A stretch of 64,000 nucleotides of DNA from Caldilineaceae bacterium (GTDB lineage Bacteria > Chloroflexota > Anaerolineae > Caldilineales > Caldilineaceae). Each line of letters begins with the position of its first letter. The first letter of the stretch is position 1. Both the position numbers and the translations under genes were made by a program. Below, piece after piece: positions 52,080 through 59,970 of the stretch. The notes beneath the pieces are model-generated. The model saw only the letters and a program-made list of their open reading frames with translations. It made no database searches and was not told the origin of the DNA. The stretch lies in contig JACKBC010000003.1 in NCBI GenBank assembly GCA_020634755.1, positions 1-64,000 of the forward strand, in the 5' to 3' direction.

Positions 52080-53483
52080 TCAGCTAGCTGTAGCTGCTTC
52101 AATCTGCTGCACAATCAGGCGTGCGCGTTCCGGCGCATCCCCCACGTGTTCGGTGGCATCCAGCAGTTCCGTCACTTGGGCCGGTGCTAATAAAGATGTA
52201 ATGCGCGCATCTTCCGTCAGCAGTTGCGCCAGCGGATTGGGCTGGCCCGTTTGCAGCGCTTGCCAGGCCACCAGGCTCTGCTCGCGGATCACTTCGTGTA
52301 GCACTTGCCGGTCGCCGCCGGCTTGGACTGCCGCCATGAGCACGCGTTCGGTGGCGGCAAAGACGCCATAATCGCGCAGGTTGCGCGCCGTGGGGCCGGG
52401 CCAAATGCGCAAGCCTTCCACCAGTTGACAGGCGCGTCCCAAAATTTCATCGGTGATCAAGAAGGCCTCGGGCAGGGCAAAGCGGCGGTTGGCCGAATCA
52501 TCCAGCGTGCGCTCCAGCAGGCTCAGCGCGGCGTTGTCCCAGGCCACGCGGGGCAGCGCCGCCACCCAGCGCGCCAGGCTATCAATATTTTCGGCCGCAA
52601 TGGGGTTGCGCTTAAAAGGCATGGCGCTGGACCCCACCTGTTTGGCGCCAAAGGGTTCGCTCCATTCGCCAATGGGCGGGCTCTGCAAAATGCGCAGGTC
52701 AAAGGCAAACTTGTGCAGGCTGCCGCATAACCCAGCCAGCGCATTGAGCACCAGCCAATCCTGCTTGCGTGGATAGGTTTGCGTGGCGGCGGTGAACGCT
52801 TCCAGCCCCAGCTTCTGCATGACGCTGGCCTCTAGTTGAGCCGCGCTCCAGCCCGTGCCTTCCAACAGTTGCGTGTAGCTGGCGCTAGCCCCCACGGCGC
52901 CCTTGAGTCCTTTGCCGCGCACATTGGCGCGCACGCGCTGCAACTCCGCCAAGTCCATGAGCAAGTCCTGGCCATATTGAGCCAGCCGATAGCCCACGGT
53001 GGTTGGCTCGGCGGGCTGAATGTGGGTAAAGGCAATGGCGGGCGTGTCGGCCTCGGCCTGAATGCGCGTGGCCAGCGCCGAAAGCAGTCCGCTTAGCTTT
53101 GCCAGCAGCAGCTCCAACGAGCGCTGGAGACGCAGCGCATCCACGTTGTCCAGCACGTCCATGGAGGTGGCGCCCAGGTGGATAATGGGGCCGCCCACCG
53201 GGCACTGCTCGGCAAAGGTGCGAATTTCGGCCATCAGATCGTGGCGAATTTCGCGTTCGATCTCGGCAGCGCGGGCAATGTCGATGTCGTCCTGGCGGGT
53301 GCGCAGATCAGCGACTTGTTCTGCCGTAACCAGGCCGGCCTCATGCTGTGCCTGGGCCAGCGCCACCCAAAAACGACGCAATAGCCGGCGCTTGTTGGCC
53401 TCGCTCCACACCGTGCGCATGGCTTCGCTGCTGTAGCGCCAAGTAAGGGGCGAGATGTACGTTTCATGATCAAAGGAAGACAA
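52080..53483 (-). CDS. purB: Adenylosuccinate lyase
   Basis: Splits SAICAR to AICAR and adenylosuccinate to AMP, each releasing fumarate. The 467 residues have the family signature GSSAMPFKRNP near residue 285, with the catalytic Ser in the preceding flexible loop, HLGATSMDVLDN (catalytic His region 2), and FTHIQPAEPTTVGYRLA. Resembles the longer bacterial/human-like PurB branch. Two bases after a toxin gene stop-start junction (53485) on the same strand. Confidence 0.93.
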   Translation of the reverse strand: MSSFDHETYISPLTWRYSSEAMRTVWSEANKRRLLRRFWVALAQAQHEAGLVTAEQVADLRTRQDDIDIARAAEIEREIRHDLMAEIRTFAEQCPVGGPIIHLGATSMDVLDNVDALRLQRSLELLLAKLSGLLSALATRIQAEADTPAIAFTHIQPAEPTTVGYRLAQYGQDLLMDLAELQRVRANVRGKGLKGAVGASASYTQLLEGTGWSAAQLEASVMQKLGLEAFTAATQTYPRKQDWLVLNALAGLCGSLHKFAFDLRILQSPPIGEWSEPFGAKQVGSSAMPFKRNPIAAENIDSLARWVAALPRVAWDNAALSLLERTLDDSANRRFALPEAFLITDEILGRACQLVEGLRIWPGPTARNLRDYGVFAATERVLMAAVQAGGDRQVLHEVIREQSLVAWQALQTGQPNPLAQLLTEDARITSLLAPAQVTELLDATEHVGDAPERARLIVQQIEAATAS

Positions 53484-53484
53484 G

Positions 53485-53928
53485 TTACGGGTCGCTTTCT
53501 AGCTGATTAATGTGTGCACGAATCGTTTGTAAAAATGGACCTGGGCGCAGCACGTGGATCTGCTCTGGGGCGGGCCAAAAGTCGCGTTCGTTAAGCGTAA
53601 TCAGATAATGACACTTTTGATGCAATGCGGCGGCTAATATATGGACGTCTTTGGCGTCTGCAAAATTGGCTGCTGCCGCAATTTGTTCTTCTGTTGGCTC
53701 TGCATCCTCGGTCAACGCTTCATTTAACAACGTGTGGAATGCTGGCAGCGCAGCAGGAAGCTTTTGTCTAATATTACGTTCCGATTCAATGCGCACAAAT
53801 GACGAAATACGGCCATCCAATAGCGTAAGACCAGCAAGTTGTAATAAAATATAGCTGGCTCCTTCGGATGAGAATGAACCAGCTATAATGACAGACGAAT
53901 CGAAGAAAACGCGTAGCCGTGGCTGCAT
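53485..53928 (-). CDS. PIN-domain toxin
   Basis: A 147-residue ribonuclease of the PIN fold. Acidic residues are spread as Asp near residue 10 (RVFFDSSVIIAG), Glu in the middle, and Asp in FADAKDVHILAAALHQ with the later LITLNERDFW. The start overlaps the antitoxin stop by one base (TAATG). This is a type II toxin-antitoxin pair of VapBC kind. Sits between the hydrolase and purB in the purine cluster. Confidence 0.85.
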   Translation of the reverse strand: MQPRLRVFFDSSVIIAGSFSSEGASYILLQLAGLTLLDGRISSFVRIESERNIRQKLPAALPAFHTLLNEALTEDAEPTEEQIAAAANFADAKDVHILAAALHQKCHYLITLNERDFWPAPEQIHVLRPGPFLQTIRAHINQLESDP

Positions 53929-54212
53929 TACTCCATAGACTCAATGGCTCGCTGCCGTTCTGCATAGAGGCGCTGCCGCTGCTCGGTTAATCCTTCCAAC
54001 AATTCTTCAATCGTGATGCCTGCTTCTTTACGCAACGCCGTCATTTCGGCAACGAATTCGGGCACATTGGATCTATTGGGCGTCAAATAGAAGCTGCCGT
54101 CGCCCAAATCAACCAGAGTAAAAACGGCGCCTTCCTCCAAGGAATATTTCTGGCGTAAACTGGCTGGGATTGTGAATGAGCCTTTAGAACGTAATTGTAG
54201 AGTTGCAGACAT
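53928..54212 (-). CDS. AbrB/MazE-type antitoxin
   Basis: A 94-residue antitoxin with an N-terminal SpoVT-AbrB swapped-hairpin DNA-binding domain (SKGSFTIPASLRQKYSLEEG) and a C-terminal charged helix (RQRLYAERQRAIESME) that would wrap the toxin. It overlaps the toxin start by one base. Probably binds the promoter just upstream (54213-54342) and represses the pair. Confidence 0.88.
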   Translation of the reverse strand: MSATLQLRSKGSFTIPASLRQKYSLEEGAVFTLVDLGDGSFYLTPNRSNVPEFVAEMTALRKEAGITIEELLEGLTEQRQRLYAERQRAIESME

Positions 54213-54342
54213 GATTTACGATCCAATACAAATACTAAAATTCCGATGTTATATTCTGCTCTGAATGAAAACCGAAGTATAGCGTTATCTTATCATACAG
54301 CAGGGTATTCAGAAAAAGGAGTTTGTTTGTCAGACTGTGCCT

Positions 54343-55218
54343 CTACTCCTGCGCCAGATAATCCAGCACAATCTGGTTGAACTCTTCTGGCTTTTCCCAC
54401 ATGGCAAAGTGTCCCGTTTCGGGGATGAGAATCAACTCCGCCCCGGGAATCAGACCCGCCATCTCTATGGTGTGCTCTGTTTTGATCGCCTCTTCGTTTT
54501 CGCCATCCAGCACCAGAATGGGCGTGGTGATGGCGCCCAACTGTTCCGGTGTGAAGTTGGGTTCAGTGGCCCACATGTTGCCAATGTTGTTGAGGAATTC
54601 ATCCCAGCGTTCAGGCGCGGGAGCCAGTTTCTGGTAGTCGGCGGCAGCTTTTTCGATGTAAGCCCCAAACGTTGCGTTCTCCCCAATATCCTCGCGCACG
54701 CCTGCAGGGGTATAGTTGGCGCCATAGGCAATGATCTTACTCATGCGCTCAGGATGGTTTATGGCCATATCCAGTCCGATAATACCGCCATCACTCCAGC
54801 CCAGCAAGTTCGCTTTTTCGATGCCCAAATGGTCCATCAAAGCAAGTACGTCGCTCATCATCAGATCGTAGCCAATGGGCGTTTCGTCAAAAGTGGAGCG
54901 TCCATGACCGCGACTGTCCATGGTGATAACTTGGTAGTGCTGAGCAAAGACGGGGATTTGTTCGGCCCAGTAATCGGAATTGCCAAGGCCGCCGTGGAGC
55001 AGAATGAGCGGCTCGCCTTCACCATGGACTTCATAGTAGAGCTGGATGCCGTTGAGCTCCGCCGTGTCGCTTTCCATTGCACTATTCTCACCCATCTCAC
55101 TAGCCCCTGAATCGGGTGCAATCGGTTGGAGCGGTTGGCAGGCACTTAGCAAGATGGCGGACATGAGACTGACCAGAATGAATATTGAACGCGTTGTGAA
55201 AGAATGGATATGAAACAT
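54343..55218 (-). CDS. Alpha/beta-hydrolase lipoprotein
   Basis: A 291-residue exported hydrolase: membrane segment IFILVSLMSAILLSAC gives a lipobox at Cys26-27, then a short linker to residue 50. The hydrolase fold has LILLHGGLGNSDYW (oxyanion HG), nucleophile Ser in LLGWSDGGIIGL, the acidic residue in LVLDGENEE and the catalytic His in ETGHFAMW. Resembles TAP-like/pimeloyl-ester hydrolases. Start at 55218 is chosen by the signal; longer frames read into purA. Confidence 0.83.
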   Translation of the reverse strand: MFHIHSFTTRSIFILVSLMSAILLSACQPLQPIAPDSGASEMGENSAMESDTAELNGIQLYYEVHGEGEPLILLHGGLGNSDYWAEQIPVFAQHYQVITMDSRGHGRSTFDETPIGYDLMMSDVLALMDHLGIEKANLLGWSDGGIIGLDMAINHPERMSKIIAYGANYTPAGVREDIGENATFGAYIEKAAADYQKLAPAPERWDEFLNNIGNMWATEPNFTPEQLGAITTPILVLDGENEEAIKTEHTIEMAGLIPGAELILIPETGHFAMWEKPEEFNQIVLDYLAQE

Positions 55219-55255
55219 GAGATTTTGCTCCTGTCCTGTTGCAGTGTAGTAACGA

Positions 55256-56560
55256 CTACGCCATTTCCAGATGAAACGAACCGCTCTCCACGCTGAACAT
55301 CTGCTGGCGCTCTGGTCCCACCGAGATGTACTCAATATCCACCCCGGCCAGTTCGCGTAGGCGCTCGATATAGGCTTGCGCGCGCGGCGGTAGATCGCGC
55401 CAGCTGCGGCATTCTTCCGTAGAGGAGAGCCAGCCGGGCCACTCTTCATAGACCGGTTGCGCCTGATAGAGCATGGGCGTGTCTGGCATGTAGTCGGTGA
55501 TGATTTCACCGTTGGGCATGCGATAGCCGGTGCAAACTTTGATGCTCTCAAAGCTGTCCAGAATGTCCAACTTGGTGAGCGCCAGGCTGGTCATGCCGTT
55601 GAGCCAGGCCGCATATTTGATGGCCACGCCGTCGAACCAGCCGACGCGCCGCGGGCGTCCGGTGGTGGCGCCAAATTCGCCGCCCACGTTGCGCAGCCGT
55701 TCGGCTTCCTCATCGCTTAATTCAACCGGGAAAGGGCCGTCGCCCACGCAGGTGCTGTACGCTTTGACAATGCCCAGCACGTTATCCAACGTGCGCGCCG
55801 GCAAACCAGCGCCCGATGCGGCAAAAGCCGCCGTGGGATTGCTGCTGGTGACGTAGGGGTAAATGCCCCAATCCAGGTCGCGCATAACGCCGAGCTGGCC
55901 TTCGAGGATAATATCGCGGCCTTCGGCCAGCGCTTTTTGAATGACGGGCACCGTATCGATAATGCGGTGTCCGATCTTGTCCACGTAGTCCATGCAGAGC
56001 GCATAGATTTCGCGTCCATCCACCGGGGTGCCACCCAGCACCTCGATCTTGCGATTGATGGTGGCCAGCGCCTGGTCCAGCCGTCCTTCCAACCATTCGG
56101 GATTGAGCAGATCGCCAATGCGCAGACCGGAGCGCGTGGCCTTATCTGAATAGGCCGGACCCACGCCACGTTTGGTGGTGCCAATGGTGTCGCTGCCGCG
56201 GGCGGCTTCTTCTAGCTCATCCAGCAGCCGGTGATAGGGCAGTAGCAGCTGGGCGCGGTTGCTGATAAAAAGGTTATCTGTGTTTACGCCCGCCGCTTCC
56301 AGATCGGCCAGCTCTTTGAGCAGCGCCTGCGGGTTCACCACGCAGCCCGAGCCAATAATGTTCATGGCCTGCGGGTTAAAAATGCCGCACGGCGCTAAAT
56401 GTAATGCGTGTTTACCATACTGGTTGATCACCGTGTGCCCGGCATTGTCACCGCCCTGAAAGCGCATGACAATCGGCGCGCCTTGCTGGGCCAAATAGTC
56501 ACAAATACGTCCCTTGCCTTCATCGCCCCACTGGGCGCCCACAATTGCGGTTACAGTCAT
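55256..56560 (-). CDS. purA: Adenylosuccinate synthetase
   Basis: Joins IMP and aspartate with GTP to form adenylosuccinate, the first step to AMP. The 434 residues include the P-loop-like GAQWGDEGKGRICDYL at the N-terminus, QGGDNAGHTVI, TTKRGVGPAYSDKATRSGLR, and the GTP/Asp loop ATTGRPRRVGWFDGVAIKYA. It precedes the hydrolase and purB on the same strand and follows guaB, which competes for the same IMP. Confidence 0.96.
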   Translation of the reverse strand: MTVTAIVGAQWGDEGKGRICDYLAQQGAPIVMRFQGGDNAGHTVINQYGKHALHLAPCGIFNPQAMNIIGSGCVVNPQALLKELADLEAAGVNTDNLFISNRAQLLLPYHRLLDELEEAARGSDTIGTTKRGVGPAYSDKATRSGLRIGDLLNPEWLEGRLDQALATINRKIEVLGGTPVDGREIYALCMDYVDKIGHRIIDTVPVIQKALAEGRDIILEGQLGVMRDLDWGIYPYVTSSNPTAAFAASGAGLPARTLDNVLGIVKAYSTCVGDGPFPVELSDEEAERLRNVGGEFGATTGRPRRVGWFDGVAIKYAAWLNGMTSLALTKLDILDSFESIKVCTGYRMPNGEIITDYMPDTPMLYQAQPVYEEWPGWLSSTEECRSWRDLPPRAQAYIERLRELAGVDIEYISVGPERQQMFSVESGSFHLEMA

Positions 56561-56591
56561 GCGTAGTTCCTTTTTTAGTAGTGGAGGGAAG

Positions 56592-56649
56592 GAGGGGAGG
56601 AGTAGAGGAGACGGGGCAACGCACTAAGGTTTCCTCTACTCCTCCCCTC
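56592..56649. repeat. 18-bp perfect palindrome between guaB and purA
   Basis: GAGGGGAGGAGTAGAGGA (56592-56609) pairs perfectly with TCCTCTACTCCTCCCCTC (56632-56649), with 22 bases between. The flanks extend the symmetry imperfectly. It is made of GAGGAGTA-like words like the spacer at 27522-27567. Position after the guaB stop suggests a transcript-end or processing hairpin. Confidence 0.7.
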
Positions 56650-56670
56650 TTCTACTCCTCCACTGCCTTT

Positions 56671-58263
56671 TCATCTCGTCGATCTAATCTGATAATTTGG
56701 CGCTTCTTTGGTGATGACGACGCTGTGGGGGTGGCTTTCCTGATAGCCGGAGCTGCTAATGCGCACAAAGTTGGCTTTTTGCCACAACTCGGCAATGTCG
56801 GCGGCGCCCACGTAGCCCATGCCGCTGCGCAGACCGCCCATGAGCTGTAGCACATATTCTTTGAGATAGCCTTTGTAGGGCACCTGGCCCTCAATGCCTT
56901 CGGGGACGGTTTTGCCGCCAATATCGGGGCTGGCGCTACCGTTTAGGCTTTGCGCGCTCTGATACCGATCCGAGGCGCGGCCCTTCATGGCGCCGATGCT
57001 GCCCATGCCGCGATATTCTTTGAATGAGCGGCCTTCGCGAATCACAATTTCGCCCGGCGATTCATGCAGGCCGGCCAACAGGCTCCCCAGCATGGTGGCC
57101 GCGGCGCCCGCCGCTAGCGATTTGGTAATGTCGCCGCTGTAGCGGATGCCGCCGTCGGCAATCACCGGCACGCCCAGTTGGCGACCGGCGGCCGCACAGT
57201 CGGCCACAGCGGTGAGCTGCGGCATGCCGGCGCCGCTGACAATGCGCGTGGTGCAGATGGAGCCCGCGCCCACACCCACTTTGATCACATCGGCGCCGGC
57301 TTCCGCCAGCGCCTGCACCCCGGCCGGCGTGACTACGTTGCCGGCAAAGATGGGGAAGTGGGGAAAGCGCTGGCGCACGGCGCGCACCGTTTCGATGACG
57401 CCTTTGCTGTGGCCGTGGGCCGTATCAACGGAGACCGCGTCGGCGCCGGCTTCAATGAGCGCCTCGGCGCGCTGCATGCCTGCTTCGCCCACGCCAATGG
57501 CGCCCGCCACTAACAGCCGCCCCCGATCATCCTTGGCGGCATGGGGATAGTCCTGGCGTTTGAGGATGTCTTTATAAGTGATGAGCCCTTTTAGATGGCC
57601 ATTTTCATCGACCAGCGGCAGCTTTTCGATGCGGTAGCGGTGCAGAATCTCTTTGGCTTCGTTGAGCGTGGTGCCGATCTTGGCCGTGATTAGATTTTCA
57701 CTGGTCATATAGTCACCAATGGGGCGGGCGTAATTGGTGGCAAAGCGCACGTCGCGATTGGTCAAAATACCCACCAGCCGTCCACTGGCATCCGTAATGG
57801 GTACGCCGCTAATGCGATAACGACTCATGACGGCTTCGGCATCGGCCAGTGATGCTTCGGGCGACAGCGTAATGGGGTCGGCGATCATGCCGGACTCGCT
57901 GCGCTTGACCTTGTCGATCTCTTCGGCCTGCGCCTCGATGGACAGGTTGCGGTGCACAATGCCCAGCCCGCCTTGACGGGCCAGCGCCAGCGCCAGCTCG
58001 CTCTCGGTCACCGTGTCCATAGCGGCGCTCAGCACCGGAATGTTGAGCTGAATGCGCTCGTGCAGCCGCGTGCTCAAATTGACGTCGGCGGGCAGCACTT
58101 CGGTGTAGCCTGGCATCAGCAGCACATCGTCAAAGGTGAGCGCCTCTTTGGCAAACATGGCGCTCAGCGTGTCGATGGGCTGGAGCGGCGCGTGGTGGGC
58201 TACGCCGTTGCCATTCTTTGTCGCCGTGGCTGCACCTCCGTTCGCGTAATTTGTGTTGCTCAT
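56671..58263 (-). CDS. guaB: Inosine-5'-monophosphate dehydrogenase
   Basis: Oxidises IMP to XMP, the first committed step to GMP. The 530 residues have the TIM barrel with the inserted CBS pair (about 125-250: YRISGVPITDASGRLVGILT, YRIEKLPLVDENGHLKGLIT). The catalytic Cys loop is GAGSICTTRIVSGAG, the IMP loop is ADGGIRYSGD and the flap region EGIEGQVPYKG. It lies between purA and hisE in the same direction with GGAGA at its start. Confidence 0.96.
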   Translation of the reverse strand: MSNTNYANGGAATATKNGNGVAHHAPLQPIDTLSAMFAKEALTFDDVLLMPGYTEVLPADVNLSTRLHERIQLNIPVLSAAMDTVTESELALALARQGGLGIVHRNLSIEAQAEEIDKVKRSESGMIADPITLSPEASLADAEAVMSRYRISGVPITDASGRLVGILTNRDVRFATNYARPIGDYMTSENLITAKIGTTLNEAKEILHRYRIEKLPLVDENGHLKGLITYKDILKRQDYPHAAKDDRGRLLVAGAIGVGEAGMQRAEALIEAGADAVSVDTAHGHSKGVIETVRAVRQRFPHFPIFAGNVVTPAGVQALAEAGADVIKVGVGAGSICTTRIVSGAGMPQLTAVADCAAAGRQLGVPVIADGGIRYSGDITKSLAAGAAATMLGSLLAGLHESPGEIVIREGRSFKEYRGMGSIGAMKGRASDRYQSAQSLNGSASPDIGGKTVPEGIEGQVPYKGYLKEYVLQLMGGLRSGMGYVGAADIAELWQKANFVRISSSGYQESHPHSVVITKEAPNYQIRSTR

Positions 58264-58302
58264 CTGTTTCTCCTTGGAAATATGACTGTCTCTGTTGAAC
58301 GT

Positions 58303-58584
58303 CTACTTCATCCGCTGGCTCAATTCGGCTTCGATGTCGCTCCACGCAATGTCCCGCTGGGCCAGCAGCACCAGGCTATGATAGATAAAATCGGCCAGTT
58401 CATAGATGACGCGGTCGTCACCTTCGCCTTTGGCCGCAATGATCACTTCGATGGCTTCTTCGCCCATCTTTTTGAGAATCTCGTTTTCGCCCGCCGTGAA
58501 GAGGGTGGCCGTGTAGGAGCCGGGGGGCGGGTTCTGTTTGCGCTGTTGGATAGTTTCGTATAATTGTTGGATTGTATTTGGCAT
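58303..58584 (-). CDS. hisE: Phosphoribosyl-ATP pyrophosphatase
   Basis: The second step of histidine synthesis, hydrolysing PR-ATP to PR-AMP. A 93-residue all-alpha MazG-like protein with the acidic motifs ILKKMGEEAIEVIIAAKG and ELADFIYHSLVLL, which bind magnesium. A separate gene from hisI, in contrast to the fused HisIE of many bacteria. Follows hisI with a 30-base TTAGTCGG repeat spacer. Confidence 0.92.
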   Translation of the reverse strand: MPNTIQQLYETIQQRKQNPPPGSYTATLFTAGENEILKKMGEEAIEVIIAAKGEGDDRVIYELADFIYHSLVLLAQRDIAWSDIEAELSQRMK

Positions 58585-58614
58585 AATTAGTCGGTTAGTC
58601 GGTTAGTCGGTTGG

Positions 58615-58962
58615 TTAGTCGATTGGTCCGTTGGTCGATTGGTCGTTTGCACTGGCGCGGACCGGCTCAAAGAAGCAGCTCACGGCGCCGGTATGGCAGG
58701 CGGGGCCCGCCGGCTCCACGGTGATGAGCAGCGTGTCGCCATCGCAATCGAGCCAGAGGTCAACTACTTTTTGCGTGTTGCCGCTGGTGGCGCCTTTGTG
58801 CCAAAACTCTTGGCGGCTGCGGCTCCAAAAGACGGTTTCGCCCAGCGCTTGCGTGCGCGCCAGGCTTTCGGCATTCATCCAGGCCATCATGAGCACCTGT
58901 TTGGTATTTGCGTCTTGAATGATGGCCGGGATGAGGCCATCGGCGTTGTAATTGGGGTTCAT
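58615..58962 (-). CDS. hisI: Phosphoribosyl-AMP cyclohydrolase
   Basis: The third step of histidine synthesis, opening the adenine ring of PR-AMP. The 115 residues include MMAWMNAESLARTQALGE, FWSRSRQEFWHKGATSGN, and the zinc site made by DCDGD, and GPACHTGAVSCF. Start overlaps the hisF end by four bases. The last codons (NDQSTNGPID) are made of CGACCAAT-like repeats that continue into the spacer. Confidence 0.93.
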   Translation of the reverse strand: MNPNYNADGLIPAIIQDANTKQVLMMAWMNAESLARTQALGETVFWSRSRQEFWHKGATSGNTQKVVDLWLDCDGDTLLITVEPAGPACHTGAVSCFFEPVRASANDQSTNGPID

Positions 58963-59792
58963 GGTTGCATTTCGTCATCATTTTCGTCATCATTGTCGTC
59001 ATCATACGCAACCGGAATGCGTATGGGCACGCCCTCGTCGGCTAGCTGCTCTTTTAGCTCCATAATGCTGAGCTGTTTGAAGTGAAACAGACTGGCGGCC
59101 AAAGCCGCCGCGGCGCCGCCATCGGTCAGGGCGGCGCGGAAGTGTTCGGGGCGACCGGCGCCACCGCTGGCAATCACCGGAATGTTGACGGCGTCGCTGA
59201 TGGCGCGCGTCAACGAAACGTCGTAGCCTTCCAGCGTGCCGTCGCCGTCCATGGAGGTAAGCAGGATTTCTCCGGCGCCGCGGCGCTCGGCCTCTTTGGC
59301 CCATTCAACGGCATCAAGGCCGGTGTTGATGCGTCCGCCGCTGACAAACACATCCCAGCCCGGACCGCGCGCGGTCAAGTCATCGCCCTGGCGGCGGCGG
59401 GCGTCAATGGCCACCACAATACACTGGCTGCCAAAGCGGCGCGCGCCTTCGGTAATTAGCGCTGGGTTGCGCGCGGCGGCACTGTTGATGCTCACTTTGT
59501 CGGCGCCCGCCAGCAAAATCGCGCGCATATCGTCCACCGTACGCAGGCCACCGCCCACGGTAAAGGGAATAAAGACCGAGTCGGCCACCCGCCGCACCAT
59601 TTCGGCCATAATGTCGCGCGCCTCGTGGGTGGCGGTAATGTCCAAAAAGACCAGTTCATCGGCCCCTTCACGGTCATAGACCTGGGCCTGCTCCACGGGA
59701 TCGCCGGCGTCAATCAGATCAATAAAGTTCACGCCTTTGACCACGCGGCCATCTTTAACATCTAAACAAGGGATAATCCGTTTGGCAAGCAT
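58959..59792 (-). CDS. hisF: Imidazole glycerol phosphate synthase subunit HisF
   Basis: The cyclase half of IGP synthase, producing imidazole glycerol phosphate and AICAR from PRFAR and ammonia from HisH. The 277-residue TIM barrel has the catalytic Asp of IIPCLDVKDGRVVKG (Asp11) and VAIDARR (near Asp130), and phosphate loops VGGGLRT and VIASGGAG. The last residues are an acidic tail (DDDNDDENDDEMQP) coded by GATGACGA-like repeats, absent from usual HisF. The gene appears to lead the cluster; hisH is not nearby. Confidence 0.94.
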   Translation of the reverse strand: MLAKRIIPCLDVKDGRVVKGVNFIDLIDAGDPVEQAQVYDREGADELVFLDITATHEARDIMAEMVRRVADSVFIPFTVGGGLRTVDDMRAILLAGADKVSINSAAARNPALITEGARRFGSQCIVVAIDARRRQGDDLTARGPGWDVFVSGGRINTGLDAVEWAKEAERRGAGEILLTSMDGDGTLEGYDVSLTRAISDAVNIPVIASGGAGRPEHFRAALTDGGAAAALAASLFHFKQLSIMELKEQLADEGVPIRIPVAYDDDNDDENDDEMQP

Positions 59793-59815
59793 AAAAGATT
59801 TACGATTTACAAGCA

Positions 59816-59925
59816 GTCAGCGTTTCAGCGGTCAGCATTTCAGCTATCAGCGTTTCAGTGGTCAGCGTTTTAGCGGTCAGCGTTTCAGCGGTTAGCGTTT
59901 CAGTGGTCAGCGTTTTAGCGGTCAG
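59816..59925. repeat. 15-bp tandem repeat, about seven units
   Basis: GTCAGCGTTTCAGCG and variants occur seven times in head-to-tail order from 59816 to 59920, plus five bases of an eighth. Differences are at the same few positions (C or T, A or G). It lies between threonine aldolase and hisF, upstream of hisF. Confidence 0.8.
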
Positions 59926-59970
59926 CAGTCACATGAAGCAATAGAGCAATAAGCAATATTGCAATAGCCC

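Noticed and set aside
59816..59925. CRISPR array
   Set aside because: Repeats are head to tail without unique spacers and only 15 bp long; no cas genes are present.
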